From: Nocardioides silvaticus
GTDB taxonomy: Bacteria; Actinomycetota; Actinomycetes; Propionibacteriales; Nocardioidaceae
NCBI RefSeq assembly: GCF_003160695.1
Contig: NZ_QGDD01000011.1
Span: forward strand, 1 to 64,000
Length of the DNA stretch: 64,000 nt
Direction of reading: 5' to 3'
Translations under genes and position numbers: made by a program
Notes under the pieces: generated by a model
Databases searched by the model: none
What the model was told of the DNA's origin: nothing
What the model saw: the letters and a program-made list of their open reading frames with translations, nothing else
Shown: positions 47,217-55,748 of the stretch, in pieces
Layout: each line of letters begins with the position of its first letter
Numbering within the stretch: the stretch's first letter is position 1

Positions 47217-48656
47217 ATGAGGGACGTGACCGTGCCCAACGTCCTGGCCACCCGGTACGCCGGGGCCGACCTCGCCGAGATCTGGTCGCCCGAGCACAAG
47301 ATCGTGCTGGAGCGGCGGTTGTGGATCGCGGTGCTCAAGGCGCAGCGCGACCTCGGGATCGACGTGCCGGACGGGGTGGTGGAGGCCTACGAGGACGTCG
47401 TCGCCAAGGGCGAGCTGAGCGTCGACCTGGCGTCGATCGCGGACAGGGAGCGGGTGACGCGGCACGACGTGAAGGCGCGGATCGAGGAGTTCTCCGCGCT
47501 GGCCGGGCACGAGCACATCCACAAGGGGATGACCTCGCGGGACCTGACCGAGAACGTCGAGCAGCTCCAGGTCAAGCAGTCCCTCGAGCTGCTGCGGGAC
47601 CGGACGGTCGCGACGCTGGCGCGGTTGGCGCGGCTGGCCTCCGAGCACGAGCTGACGGTGATGGCCGGGCGCTCCCACAACGTGGCGGCGCAGGCGACGA
47701 CGCTCGGCAAGCGGTTCGCGACGGTGGCCGACGAGCTGCTCATCGCGCTGGAGCGGGTCGAGGACCTGCTGGCCCGCTACGCACTGCGCGGCATCAAGGG
47801 CCCGATGGGCACGGCGCAGGACATGCTCGACCTGCTCGGCGGCGACGAGGACCGGCTGGCCGAGCTCGAGCAGCGGGTCGCCGCCCACCTCGGGTTCGGC
47901 CGGGTGCTGACCAGCGTGGGCCAGGTCTACCCGCGCAGCCTCGACTTCGACGTGCTCTCGGCCCTCGTGCAGCTGACCGCCGCACCCTCCAACCTCGCGA
48001 CCACGATCCGGTTGATGGCCGGCAACGAGCTGGTCACCGAGGGCTTCCAGGAGGGTCAGGTGGGCTCGTCGGCGATGCCGCACAAGATGAACACCCGCTC
48101 CTGCGAGCGGGTCAACGGGCTCGCGGTCATCACCCGCGGCTACCTCTCGATGGTCGGCGAGCTGGCCGGCGACCAGTGGAACGAGGGCGACGTCTCCTGC
48201 TCCGTCGTACGACGGGTGGCGCTGCCGGACGCGTTCTTCGCCGTCGACGGACTGTTCCAGACCTTCCTCACCGTCCTCGACGAGTTCGGGGCGTTCCCGG
48301 CGGTGATCCAGCGCGAGCTCGACCGCTACCTGCCGTTCCTCGCCACCACCAAGGTGCTGATGGCCGCCGTCCGCAACGGCGTCGGCCGCGAGACCGCGCA
48401 CGAGGCGATCAAGGAGGCCGCCGTCGGCACCGCGCTGGCGATGCGGCAGGGCCAGGCCGACAACGACGTGTTCGCCAAGCTGGCCGCCGACGAGCGGCTC
48501 GGCCTCACCGCCGACCAGCTCGACACGCTCGTCGCCGACCCGATCACGTTCACCGGCGCCGCGGTCGCGCAGACCCAGGCGGTCTGCCGCCGCGTGGCCG
48601 AGGTCGTCGAGCGGCACCCGGCGGCAGCGACGTACTCCCCGGGCTCGATCCTCTAG
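47217..48656 (+). CDS. purB: Adenylosuccinate lyase
   Basis: A 479-residue fumarase/aspartase-superfamily lyase that acts twice in purine synthesis (SAICAR to AICAR, adenylosuccinate to AMP). Motifs are TSRDLTEN near residues 107-114, the catalytic-site region GRSHNVAAQATT near 151-162, and the signature GSSAMPHKMN near 284-293 with the catalytic Ser. The start is the ATG at 47217, with GGGAG 2 bases upstream; GTG 47226 (GAGGGA upstream) is possible. The 22-bp inverted repeat array is directly upstream and could affect its expression. Confidence 0.96.
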   Translation: MRDVTVPNVLATRYAGADLAEIWSPEHKIVLERRLWIAVLKAQRDLGIDVPDGVVEAYEDVVAKGELSVDLASIADRERVTRHDVKARIEEFSALAGHEHIHKGMTSRDLTENVEQLQVKQSLELLRDRTVATLARLARLASEHELTVMAGRSHNVAAQATTLGKRFATVADELLIALERVEDLLARYALRGIKGPMGTAQDMLDLLGGDEDRLAELEQRVAAHLGFGRVLTSVGQVYPRSLDFDVLSALVQLTAAPSNLATTIRLMAGNELVTEGFQEGQVGSSAMPHKMNTRSCERVNGLAVITRGYLSMVGELAGDQWNEGDVSCSVVRRVALPDAFFAVDGLFQTFLTVLDEFGAFPAVIQRELDRYLPFLATTKVLMAAVRNGVGRETAHEAIKEAAVGTALAMRQGQADNDVFAKLAADERLGLTADQLDTLVADPITFTGAAVAQTQAVCRRVAEVVERHPAAATYSPGSIL

Positions 48657-48665
48657 GTTCGGGGC

Positions 48666-49589
48666 ATGCCCGGCTACTTCGCCGCCGACTCGATGGTCGT
48701 GCGCGCCCTGTCGTCGCGCGCGGTCGGGCTCACCTACGGCCAGCGGGCGCTGGTGATCGGCGCGCTGCACCCCCGCCTCTTCGTCGGTACGGCGCAGCAC
48801 ACCACCCACCGGCAATCGCCCTACACCCGGCTCGGGCTGACCGCCCGCCTCTTCGAGTCGGTCTTCCTCGGCAGCAGGGAGGAGGCCGACCGCGCGCTCG
48901 ACTACGCGGCCAAGCGGCACACGACGGTCCGCGGCACGATGTCCGTCGACGGCGGCGCCGCGCACCCGGCCGGATCGCCCTACAGTGCGGCCGATCCGGG
49001 CCTGATGTGGTGGACGGCCGCGTTCACGCTCGACTCCGTCGAGTTCATGTACGACGCGCTCGTCCGTCGCCTCCGCCACCGCGAGCGTGAGGAGCTCTTC
49101 GCCGGGTTCGTCCGGTGGGCCGAGCTGTTCGGGATGCCGCGCTCCGCTGCACCTGCGACGTACGACGAGTTCCGCGCCACCTTCGACGGCTGGCTCCGCT
49201 CCGACGAGCCGCACCTCGTCGAGGAGGCGCGGCTGGTCGGCCGCCACATCGCCGGCACCTCCGGCTACGCCCTGCCGCTGCGCCGGGTCAGCTCCCCGAC
49301 CCTGGCGACGATCGTGCAGGGGAGCCTCGGACCCCGGGTGCGCCGGCACTACGACATCCCGTGGAGCGCGCGGGACGAGGCGGCCTGGCGGCTGTTCGGT
49401 CGCGCCAGCCGCGCGGTCAACGGCCGGCTGTCGCCGGTCGCCCGCACCGGGCTGGCCCGCGGCCGCAGCCAGGAGTTCTACAAGGTCGTCCAGCGCGGGG
49501 AGAAGGCCCTCCTCGAGCGCGGCGGCGTCAGCATCCCGGGCGTCTCGGACGCGCCGTCGCCGTACGACTCCCTCGCCGGCTCGGCCTAG
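48666..49589 (+). CDS. DUF2236/MpaB-like oxygenase
   Basis: A 307-residue protein of the ER-bound oxygenase MpaB/MpaB'/Rubber oxygenase (Lcp) family, formerly DUF2236. Members are heme-binding; some oxidatively cleave polyisoprenoid side chains. The block HPRLFVGTAQHTTHRQSPYTRL near residues 36-57 with RLFESVFLGSREEADRAL near 60-78 and AAKRHTTVRG is typical. The substrate is unknown. It is a single gene 9 bases after purB, so it may share its transcript. Confidence 0.85.
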   Translation: MPGYFAADSMVVRALSSRAVGLTYGQRALVIGALHPRLFVGTAQHTTHRQSPYTRLGLTARLFESVFLGSREEADRALDYAAKRHTTVRGTMSVDGGAAHPAGSPYSAADPGLMWWTAAFTLDSVEFMYDALVRRLRHREREELFAGFVRWAELFGMPRSAAPATYDEFRATFDGWLRSDEPHLVEEARLVGRHIAGTSGYALPLRRVSSPTLATIVQGSLGPRVRRHYDIPWSARDEAAWRLFGRASRAVNGRLSPVARTGLARGRSQEFYKVVQRGEKALLERGGVSIPGVSDAPSPYDSLAGSA

Positions 49590-49625
49590 GTGTGACGCTG
49601 CGTGCGAGGCCGGACATGGAAGGGC

Positions 49626-50210
49626 ATGACCCCTCACCCCGTCGCGGACGCGCACGACCCGGAAGAGCAGTTCCGGGCCCTGTACGACGGCAACTTCGCC
49701 GCCGTCCTCGGCTACGCGCTGCGCCGGGTCGATCAGCCGGCCGATGCGGCCGACGTGGTGAGCGAGGTCTTCCTGGTCGCGTGGCGCCGGCTCGCCGAGG
49801 CCCCGCCGGGGGACGGGCGGCCGTGGCTGTTCGGGATCGCCCGGCACGTCCTCTCCAACTACCACCGCGGCCAGCGCCGCCGACAGCGACTGGGCGGCCG
49901 GCTGCGCGACGCCCTCGCCCGCGACGTGGTGCCCGACCCGGCGATCGGCGTCGCCGAGTGGGACCGGCTCCGGCGGGTGCTGCTCAAGCTGCGTCCCGAC
50001 GACCGCGAGCTGCTGATGCTCGTCGGCTGGGACGGGCTCACGCCGACCGAGGCGGCCGGTGTCATCGGCATCGCACCCGGCACCGCGCGGATGCGGCTGG
50101 CCCGCGCGCGGCAGCGGTTCCGCGAGATCGCCGAACCTGGGTGTGACGCACCCGCCCTGCTCGGACATGTCCAGGCAGTCCCGTTCGAGCACGTGATCGG
50201 GGAGGGCTGA
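49626..50210 (+). CDS. ECF-type sigma-70 family sigma factor
   Basis: A 194-residue ECF sigma factor. Region 2 is at about residues 18-75 (RALYDGNFAAVLGYALRRVDQPADAADVVSEVFLVAWRRL), and region 4 at about 115-165 (LLKLRPDDRELLMLVGWDGLTPTEAAGVIGIAPGTARMRLARAR). The ATG at 49626 follows AAGGGC; a start at 49602 is less likely. Its stop TGA shares one base with the ATG of the next gene, a membrane protein, so they are co-translated. Confidence 0.9.
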   Translation: MTPHPVADAHDPEEQFRALYDGNFAAVLGYALRRVDQPADAADVVSEVFLVAWRRLAEAPPGDGRPWLFGIARHVLSNYHRGQRRRQRLGGRLRDALARDVVPDPAIGVAEWDRLRRVLLKLRPDDRELLMLVGWDGLTPTEAAGVIGIAPGTARMRLARARQRFREIAEPGCDAPALLGHVQAVPFEHVIGEG

Positions 50211-50860
50211 TGAGCGACGATCGGAAGGACGCGGGTCCCGACCCACTGTCCGGCAAGGACCCGCACCCGCGGGAGCAGATCGACGTCTGGCCCCTCCACG
50301 ACGCGCGCCAGGAGCTCCTGGAGGAGATCGTGTCCCAAGCCGGCGAATCACCCGCCCGTCGCAGAGTCCTGCTGTCCACCGCTGGCATCGCAGCCGCCCT
50401 CGCCCTCGTCGTCGGTGGCGCCTGGGCGGTCACGAACGACGGCTCCGACGGCTCCGGCGGGGATCGCGACGACGCCCAGGTCGCTGCGTCCTCGGACGGC
50501 CCGGGCCCGAGCGACGAGGCGAGCGACCCGACCGGGTCGACGGAGTCACCGGAGTCGACGGAGCCGACGACCGAGGTCACCGCGACCGAGACCGCGAAAC
50601 CGACCAAGGAGCCCCGTCGACGAGACGACGTCCGTCGGACGGGCGTCCGCATCGGGGACGTCCGCACCCTGCGCGAGTGCCTGACCGACATCAAGACCCT
50701 CGACCGCAACGACGAGCTCACCCGGTTGGACAAGGTCCTGAAGCGGGGCAAGCACCACTGGAAGCTCTACGTCGTCCGCAAGGGACGGAAAGCGATCGCC
50801 ATCGGCGAGGACTGCAAGTGGATCCGGGTGGTCCCCGAGAAGCCCCGCCAGCGGGGCTGA
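50210..50860 (+). CDS. Single-pass membrane protein, sigma partner
   Basis: A 216-residue protein with a cytoplasmic N-terminus of about 50 residues, one transmembrane helix (VLLSTAGIAAALALVVGGAWAV, about 53-74), a long Ser/Thr/Glu/Pro linker and a small C-terminal extracellular domain with two cysteines (RECLTDIKT, GEDCKWIRV). No zinc-binding anti-sigma motif is seen. The gene overlaps the sigma-factor stop by one base (TGATG). By analogy with similar loci it may hold or respond to the sigma factor; that is inference. Convergent with mhuD. Confidence 0.78.
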   Translation: MSDDRKDAGPDPLSGKDPHPREQIDVWPLHDARQELLEEIVSQAGESPARRRVLLSTAGIAAALALVVGGAWAVTNDGSDGSGGDRDDAQVAASSDGPGPSDEASDPTGSTESPESTEPTTEVTATETAKPTKEPRRRDDVRRTGVRIGDVRTLRECLTDIKTLDRNDELTRLDKVLKRGKHHWKLYVVRKGRKAIAIGEDCKWIRVVPEKPRQRG

Positions 50861-50862
50861 CC

Positions 50863-51180
50863 TCAGCCCGGCTGGACGTCCAGCACGACCTCGAACTCCA
50901 GCAGGTCCGCGCCGCTCGCGACCGGCTTCTGCTGTTCCTCGCCGGGCCTCTTCGCGTGCGCGGCCATGCCGGCACCGTCGCGCCAGGCGGCGAACGACTC
51001 CTCGTCCTCCCAGTGGGTCACGACGAAGTAGCGGTCGTCGCCAGCCACCGGCCGCAGCAGCTGGAAGCCCAAAAAGCCGGGGGAGCCGTCGATGGTCCCG
51101 GCGCGCGCGGCGAACCGCTCCTCGAGGTGGGCCCCCGCACCCTCGGGCACGTGGATGGCGTTGATCTTGACGACGGACAT
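50863..51180 (-). CDS. mhuD: MhuD-type heme-degrading monooxygenase
   Basis: A 105-residue homologue of M. tuberculosis MhuD (Rv3592), which opens heme to mycobilin without releasing carbon monoxide. Residues known to matter in MhuD are conserved in exactly the same positions: Asn7 (KINAIH), Trp66 (FAAWRDG) and His75 (MAAHAKR). The frame GFLGFQLLRPVAGDDRYFVVTHWE is also shared. The active form is a dimeric ferredoxin-like barrel. It should recover iron from heme or avoid heme toxicity. A single gene, with a diverged dispersed repeat copy directly upstream. Confidence 0.94.
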   Translation of the reverse strand: MSVVKINAIHVPEGAGAHLEERFAARAGTIDGSPGFLGFQLLRPVAGDDRYFVVTHWEDEESFAAWRDGAGMAAHAKRPGEEQQKPVASGADLLEFEVVLDVQPG

Positions 51181-51197
51181 GGCTCGAGCGTAAGGGG

Positions 51198-51281
51198 TCT
51201 CGATACGCCCTCGCGCAGAGCGCTCGGGCTACTCGACCACCGGGGTCCCCGCGTACGGCGCTCGGGCTGCTCGATCACCGA
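51198..51281. repeat. Dispersed repeat, diverged long form plus fragment
   Basis: TCTCGATACGCCC to CTACTCGACCACCGG (51198-51243) followed by a second half-copy ending CTCGATCACCGA (51251-51281). It resembles the copies at 187-230 and 32994-33039 but ends with GACCACC, as in the short form, which links the two forms. It occupies most of the 105-base gap between mhuD and the hydrolase gene. Confidence 0.65.
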
Positions 51282-51285
51282 GGTT

Positions 51286-52800
51286 TCAGCAGCCGACGTC
51301 CACCACGTCGAGGTCGGTGCGGACCTGGCCGTCGACATCGAGGTGGTACGCCGAGCAGTACCGCGCGCTCAGCAGCGGGTCGCGGCGCAGGGTGATCGGT
51401 GCCCAGCGGCCGCGGCCGACCGGCTCGAGGTAGCGGAACCGCTCCGCCAGCAGGGCCTTCGCACTAGTGTCGCCTTTGAGGTAGTGGCCGAGCCAGGCCT
51501 GGGTGTAGACGCTGCTCAGCGCCTGCCCGTAGCGGCTGGCCGGCAGCACCAGCGGGATGTCGGTGTACTCCAGGTGGGTGCTCGCACGCGGCACCACGAC
51601 CATGGTGTCGAGGTCCTCGGCCCGCCACGCCTCGAATCCGCTCGCGCGCTCCCGCATCGGGTCGGGCAGGCCGGCCGCCGGCACCAGTGACGAGCCGGCC
51701 GACAGCTGGCGCGGCGTCACCGTGAACCCGTACTCCGACTGGATGCCGAGAGCCGGCACCACCGGGTCCACGTGGCCCTGGCCCACCGGCGCCGGGGCGT
51801 CGGCGAACAGCTTGTCGAGCGCGACGACGGTGGCCACGCGGTCGTCGTACGCCTGCACGTAGGAGACCGCCGAGGCCCCCATCGAGTGGCCGATGACCGC
51901 GAGCCGGGTGGTCCGCCCCGCCGTCTGCGGGTCCTCGATCGGGGAGCGGTCCCACTGCTGCCACCACGGGTTGTAGGCATCGACCTTCGTGGTGCCTACG
52001 CCGGGGTTGGCGTACGGCGCCGACGGTCGCGAGGTGAAGAAGTCGAGCGCGTCCACGGTGCCGGTGGTGAAGTTGGCGAGCTGCTGGAACGGCACGCCCG
52101 GGCACGGGGTCATCTGGCCGGTGCCGAGGGCCGGGTCACCCTCGACGGGCGCGAACGGGTTGCAGAACGGGAAGACCGGGTCGCCCGTGTGTGGCAGGGT
52201 CTCGCTGGTGCCCTGGCCCTGCACGTCGTAGAGCAGCACGAGGTAGCCACGCTCGGCGAGGTCCTGCGCCAGCCACTGGTACATGCCCTGCGAACCGCCG
52301 ACCGAGCCCGGCGTGATCACGACGCCCGGGTACGGCGCCGCGAGCACCTTCCCGGTGTAGGGGTCCTTCGCGCCCGGCAGCGGTCCGTAGAGGGTGCCGC
52401 GCAGCAGCGCACCGAACCGGTTGGTGAACGCGACCGGCTGCGAGCGGCCGCGGGTGCCGTTCCAGCCGGCACGCAGCGGGTTGCCCACGTTCCAGCCCGG
52501 CACCAGCAGCGCCGGCGTGACCGCCAGCCGGTCCGGCGTCGCGGCCTGGGCGAGGAGCTGGGAGACGGTGACGGCCGAGCTCTCGCGCACCAGCGCCGGG
52601 AGGTACGCCGGGTTCCGCAGCTGGCCGCCCCTGTCGAGGATCCGGCCGTACGCCGCCCGCATGTTCGCGAGGTCGGCCTCGGTGTCGCCGAGCAGGCCCT
52701 TGGGGTCGGGATCGCCCGGTGCACCGTGCGACGGTGCGACGGCGAGCAGGGTGGCCAGCGCGAGCGCCAGCGTGCCGAGGATGCGCCTGATGTCCCTCAC
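51286..52800 (-). CDS. Secreted alpha/beta-hydrolase
   Basis: A 504-residue exported hydrolase. The signal peptide (residues 1-27) ends APSHGA. The fold is recognised from GVVITPGSVGGSQGMYQWLAQDLAERGYLVLLYDVQGQGTSE near 158-200, with the nucleophile motif GHSMGAS near residue 302 and a later Asp and His (the His in THLEYTD near 413). Several cysteines suggest disulfides. It is close to secreted esterases of actinobacteria; the substrate is unknown. A run of G-rich bases (GGGAGG) precedes the ATG in the minus strand. Single gene. Confidence 0.86.
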   Translation of the reverse strand: MRDIRRILGTLALALATLLAVAPSHGAPGDPDPKGLLGDTEADLANMRAAYGRILDRGGQLRNPAYLPALVRESSAVTVSQLLAQAATPDRLAVTPALLVPGWNVGNPLRAGWNGTRGRSQPVAFTNRFGALLRGTLYGPLPGAKDPYTGKVLAAPYPGVVITPGSVGGSQGMYQWLAQDLAERGYLVLLYDVQGQGTSETLPHTGDPVFPFCNPFAPVEGDPALGTGQMTPCPGVPFQQLANFTTGTVDALDFFTSRPSAPYANPGVGTTKVDAYNPWWQQWDRSPIEDPQTAGRTTRLAVIGHSMGASAVSYVQAYDDRVATVVALDKLFADAPAPVGQGHVDPVVPALGIQSEYGFTVTPRQLSAGSSLVPAAGLPDPMRERASGFEAWRAEDLDTMVVVPRASTHLEYTDIPLVLPASRYGQALSSVYTQAWLGHYLKGDTSAKALLAERFRYLEPVGRGRWAPITLRRDPLLSARYCSAYHLDVDGQVRTDLDVVDVGC

Positions 52801-52830
52801 GAAGGGAGGAACGAGTTCCTCCCCGACGGG

Positions 52831-53259
52831 CTATGCCCTGCCGTCGCCGCCCCAGTTCGCGAGCTTGGTCGCGATCAGGTGGAGGTCCGCCGGGCCGTCG
52901 CCGACGGCCGGCGCGAAGAACCACACGTGGAAGTGACCGCGATGCGCGCCGTACCGGCTGACGTCGACGTACTCGGCCTGCGGCGTGCTCTCGATGATCC
53001 GCACCAGCCGGTTGGAGATCCGGCCGAACGCCGAGGCGAGCTCGTCGTCGAGCTGGCCGACCTTGCTGTGCTCACGGGTCTGCAGCAGCAGCGCGGCGGC
53101 CACGCTGTCGGGATGGTCGGCCGCGGACAGCACCCAGCTCTCGTCCTCCCACACGATGCGGTCGGTCGCCACCCGGATGCACTCGGGGCAGCCGTCGTCG
53201 AGCGACGGTCGCGTGGCGGACACGATCTGGTCGTAGGCCTCGGCGGGTGAGAGCGGCAT
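52831..53259 (-). CDS. HIT-like protein (diverged)
   Basis: A 142-residue soluble protein. An N-terminal CPEC (about residues 24-27) is like the zinc-contributing CPFC of HIT proteins. Near the C-terminus HRGHFHVWFF (about 106-115) matches the HIT pattern except that the third His is Trp. HIT enzymes hydrolyse or transfer nucleotide phosphates. With the middle His (nucleophile) kept, activity is possible but uncertain. I chose the ATG at 53259; upstream in-frame residues are not family-like. Divergent from purC. Confidence 0.6.
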   Translation of the reverse strand: MPLSPAEAYDQIVSATRPSLDDGCPECIRVATDRIVWEDESWVLSAADHPDSVAAALLLQTREHSKVGQLDDELASAFGRISNRLVRIIESTPQAEYVDVSRYGAHRGHFHVWFFAPAVGDGPADLHLIATKLANWGGDGRA

Positions 53260-53333
53260 GGCAGGACTCTGCCATCCCGCTCCGAGCGAAGGGCAGAGAC
53301 CCCCGAACTCACGGGTTTCCCTAGGCTGGCCCC

Positions 53334-54341
53334 GTGACGCTCGCGAACATCCCGCCGGCACCGGTCCTCCCCGGAACCCGCCACCTCCACTCGGGCAAGG
53401 TGCGCGACCTCTACGAGCTGACCGAGGGCCCGCACGCCGGCAGGCTGCTGATGGTCGCCAGCGACCGGCTCTCGATCTTCGACTTCGTCCTGGAGACGAC
53501 GATCCCCGACAAGGGGGAGATCCTCACCCGGACGTCGCTGTGGTGGTTCGAGCAGCTCGCCGACCTGGTGCCGAACCACGTCGTCAGCACCGACGTCCCG
53601 GCCGAGGTCGCCGGCCGCGCGGTCATCTGCGAGAAGCTCGCGATGTACCCGGTCGAGTGCGTCGCCCGCGGCTACCTCACGGGCACCGGGCTGCTCGACT
53701 ACGACGCGACGGGCGAGGTGTGCGGCATCGCCCTGCCCCCCGGCCTGGTCGACGGCAGCCGTCTGCCCGAGCCGATCTTCACCCCGGCGACGAAGGCCGA
53801 GCTCGGCGACCACGACGAGAACGTCTCCTACGACGCCGTCGTGGCCACCGTCGGCGCCGAGGTCGCCGCCCGGCTCCGCGACCTGACGCTCGCCGTCTAC
53901 GGCCGGGCCGAGGAGATCGCCCGCGAGCGGGGGATCATCCTCGCCGACACCAAGCTCGAGTTCGGGGTCTCGACAGGCTCGACCACCGGTGACGGCTCGA
54001 CCACCGGTGACGGCTCGACCACCGGTGACGGCTCGACCACCGGTGACGGCTCGACCACCGGTGACGGCTCGACCACCTCCACCGGCAGCGACGGCATCGT
54101 TCTGGGCGACGAGGTGCTCACGCCCGACTCGTCGCGCTACTGGCCGGCCGCCGAGTGGCGGCCCGGCCGCGCGCAGCCGTCGTACGACAAGCAGATCGTG
54201 CGCAACTGGGCGCTCTCGCCGGAGTCCGGTTGGGACAAGGCGTCCGGTGAGGCCCCGCCGCCGCTGCCGCCGGAGGTCATTGAGCGGACCCGGTCGCGCT
54301 ACGTCGAGGCCTATGAGCTGCTGACCGGCGAGACCTTCTAG
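53334..54341 (+). CDS. purC: SAICAR synthetase with a repetitive insert
   Basis: A 335-residue phosphoribosylaminoimidazole-succinocarboxamide synthase (step 7 of purine synthesis). ATP-binding region [12 protein letters not shown] near residues 21-32, [17 protein letters not shown] near 103-119 and [15 protein letters not shown] near 257-271 are characteristic. Between LEFG (about 208-211) and LGDEVL (about 256) sits an insert of about 40 residues, five copies of GSTTGD and a partial sixth, encoded by tandem dispersed-repeat units. Actinobacterial PurC is usually about 295-300 residues. The insert falls at a surface beta-hairpin, so the enzyme may still be active. GTG start; first gene of purC-purS-purQ. 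Confidence 0.95.
   Translation: MTLANIPPAPVLPGTRHLHSGKVRDLYELTEGPHAGRLLMVASDRLSIFDFVLETTIPDKGEILTRTSLWWFEQLADLVPNHVVSTDVPAEVAGRAVICEKLAMYPVECVARGYLTGTGLLDYDATGEVCGIALPPGLVDGSRLPEPIFTPATKAELGDHDENVSYDAVVATVGAEVAARLRDLTLAVYGRAEEIARERGIILADTKLEFGVSTGSTTGDGSTTGDGSTTGDGSTTGDGSTTGDGSTTSTGSDGIVLGDEVLTPDSSRYWPAAEWRPGRAQPSYDKQIVRNWALSPESGWDKASGEAPPPLPPEVIERTRSRYVEAYELLTGETF
53968..54078 (+). repeat. 18-bp tandem expansion of the dispersed repeat inside purC
   Basis: It starts with TCTCGACAGGCTCGACCACC (53968-53987), one base different from the copy at 1413-1432. Five tandem units GGCTCGACCACCGGTGAC follow at 53976-54065 and a truncated sixth to 54078. All units are identical, so the expansion is recent. 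Eighteen bases keep the frame and add six residues each. Confidence 0.93.
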
Positions 54342-54350
54342 ACTTCAGGC

Positions 54351-54605
54351 GTGGCCCGAGTCGTCGTTGCCGTCATGCCGAAGCCCGAGATCCTCGACCC
54401 CCAGGGGAAGGCGGTGCTCGGGGCGCTTCCCCGGCTCGGCTTCACCGGTGTGACCGACGTGCGCCAGGGCAAGCGGTTCGAGCTCGAGGTGGAGGGCGAC
54501 GCCACGCCGGACGTGCTCGCCGCGGTCGAGAAGATGGCCGAGACGCTGCTGTCCAACCCGGTCATCGAGAACTACACCGTGAGCGTCGAGCAGGCCGACC
54601 GGTGA
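54351..54605 (+). CDS. purS: Phosphoribosylformylglycinamidine synthase subunit PurS
   Basis: An 84-residue protein ([21 protein letters not shown]) of the PurS family, the small scaffold of the PurLQS amidotransferase complex (step 4). The sequence [24 protein letters not shown] near residues 23-46 is typical, as is the C-terminal [11 protein letters not shown] start at 54351, nine bases after purC; its stop overlaps the purQ start (GTGA). The PurL subunit is encoded about 4.7 kb downstream. Confidence 0.95.
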   Translation: MARVVVAVMPKPEILDPQGKAVLGALPRLGFTGVTDVRQGKRFELEVEGDATPDVLAAVEKMAETLLSNPVIENYTVSVEQADR

Positions 54606-55270
54606 AGGTCGGGGTCGTCACCTTCCCCGGCTCGCTCGACGACGTCGACGCGCGTCGCGCCGTACGGATCGGCGGCAACGAGGCGATCGCCCTCTGGCAC
54701 GCCGACGCCGACCTGAAGGGCGTGGACGCCGTCGTCCTGCCGGGCGGCTTCTCCTACGGCGACTACCTGCGTTGCGGCGCGATCTCCCGGTTCGCGCCGG
54801 TGATGACCGAGGTGGTCCGCGCCGCGACCGACGGCCTGCCGGTGCTCGGCATCTGCAACGGCTTCCAGATCCTCTGCGAGTCCCACCTGCTGCCGGGTGC
54901 GCTGATCCGCAACGACCACCGCAAGTTCGTGTGCCGCGACCAGCGGCTGCGGATCGAGAACAACCGCACCGCGTGGACGTCGTCGTACGCGCCGGGCGAG
55001 GAGATCGTCATCGCCCTCAAGAACGGCGAGGGCGGGTTCGTCGCCGACCCCGGGACCCTCGCGCGGATCGAGGGGGAGGGGCAGGTCGTCGCCCGCTACC
55101 TCGAGGTCAACCCGAACGGGTCGCTCAACGACATCGCCGGCATCACCAACGAGCGGGGCAACGTGGTCGGCCTGATGCCGCACCCGGAGCACGCCGTCGA
55201 GGAGCTGACCGGCTCCGGCACCGACGGGCTCGGCTTCTTCACCTCGCTCGCCGCGGCTGTCCTGACGTGA
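54602..55270 (+). CDS. purQ: Phosphoribosylformylglycinamidine synthase glutaminase subunit
   Basis: A 222-residue class I glutamine amidotransferase that hands ammonia to PurL. The nucleophile Cys is in [10 protein letters not shown] near residues 83-92, and the catalytic His-x-Glu in [12 protein letters not shown] near 195-206. The start overlaps purS by 4 bases (GTGA), and its own stop overlaps the next small membrane protein gene in the same way, so the three are coupled. Confidence 0.96.
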   Translation: MKVGVVTFPGSLDDVDARRAVRIGGNEAIALWHADADLKGVDAVVLPGGFSYGDYLRCGAISRFAPVMTEVVRAATDGLPVLGICNGFQILCESHLLPGALIRNDHRKFVCRDQRLRIENNRTAWTSSYAPGEEIVIALKNGEGGFVADPGTLARIEGEGQVVARYLEVNPNGSLNDIAGITNERGNVVGLMPHPEHAVEELTGSGTDGLGFFTSLAAAVLT

Positions 55271-55710
55271 CGCCGCGCCGGGTCTTCCGTGCGCTCGCCG
55301 TCGCGGAGGCCATCACCTGGGTCTGCCTGCTGGCCGGCATGTTCGTGAAGTACGTCGTCGACGCGTCCGAGGTCGGCGTGCAGGTCGCCGGGCCGGTCCA
55401 CGGCACCGTCTTCATCGCCTACTGCCTCGCGACCGTCGTCGTCGGCGTCGACCAGCGGTGGACGAGCGGGCGGCTGGTGCTCGGCCTGGTGTCGGCCGTG
55501 CCGCCGCTGATGACGGTGTGGTTCGACCGCCACGTCGAGGCGCGCGGTGGGCTCGACGACACCTGGCACTCGCGTCCCGACAGCCCGAACGGCTCCCAGC
55601 GCGCCGTCGCCTGGCTGATCGGCCACCGGCGGCAGGCGCTGGCCGGTTTCGTGGTCGCGGTGGCCGCGCTCACCGGGCTCGCGCTGCTGGTCGGCCCGCC
55701 GGTCGGCTGA
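55267..55710 (+). CDS. DUF3817 family membrane protein
   Basis: A 147-residue protein with four likely membrane helices: [22 protein letters not shown] (8-29), [18 protein letters not shown] (42-60), [19 protein letters not shown] (70-88) and [17 protein letters not shown] (125-142). It belongs to the DUF3817 family of unknown function. The GTG start overlaps the purQ stop (GTGA). Its place behind purQ is probably opportunistic rather than part of purine synthesis. Confidence 0.8.
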   Translation: MTPRRVFRALAVAEAITWVCLLAGMFVKYVVDASEVGVQVAGPVHGTVFIAYCLATVVVGVDQRWTSGRLVLGLVSAVPPLMTVWFDRHVEARGGLDDTWHSRPDSPNGSQRAVAWLIGHRRQALAGFVVAVAALTGLALLVGPPVG

Positions 55711-55748
55711 AGATGGAGTAGCTCCACTCGCGCGCCCGGGGCAGTCGG

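Noticed and set aside
53968-54078. Assembly or sequencing artefact as the origin of the purC tandem units.
   Set aside because: The first unit matches independent copies elsewhere, and the frame is kept. It cannot be excluded without reads, but a real expansion is simpler.
53334-54341. Loss of PurC function because of the insert.
   Set aside because: The frame is intact, the motifs on both sides are conserved and the insert falls in a loop region. No basis for calling it a pseudogene.
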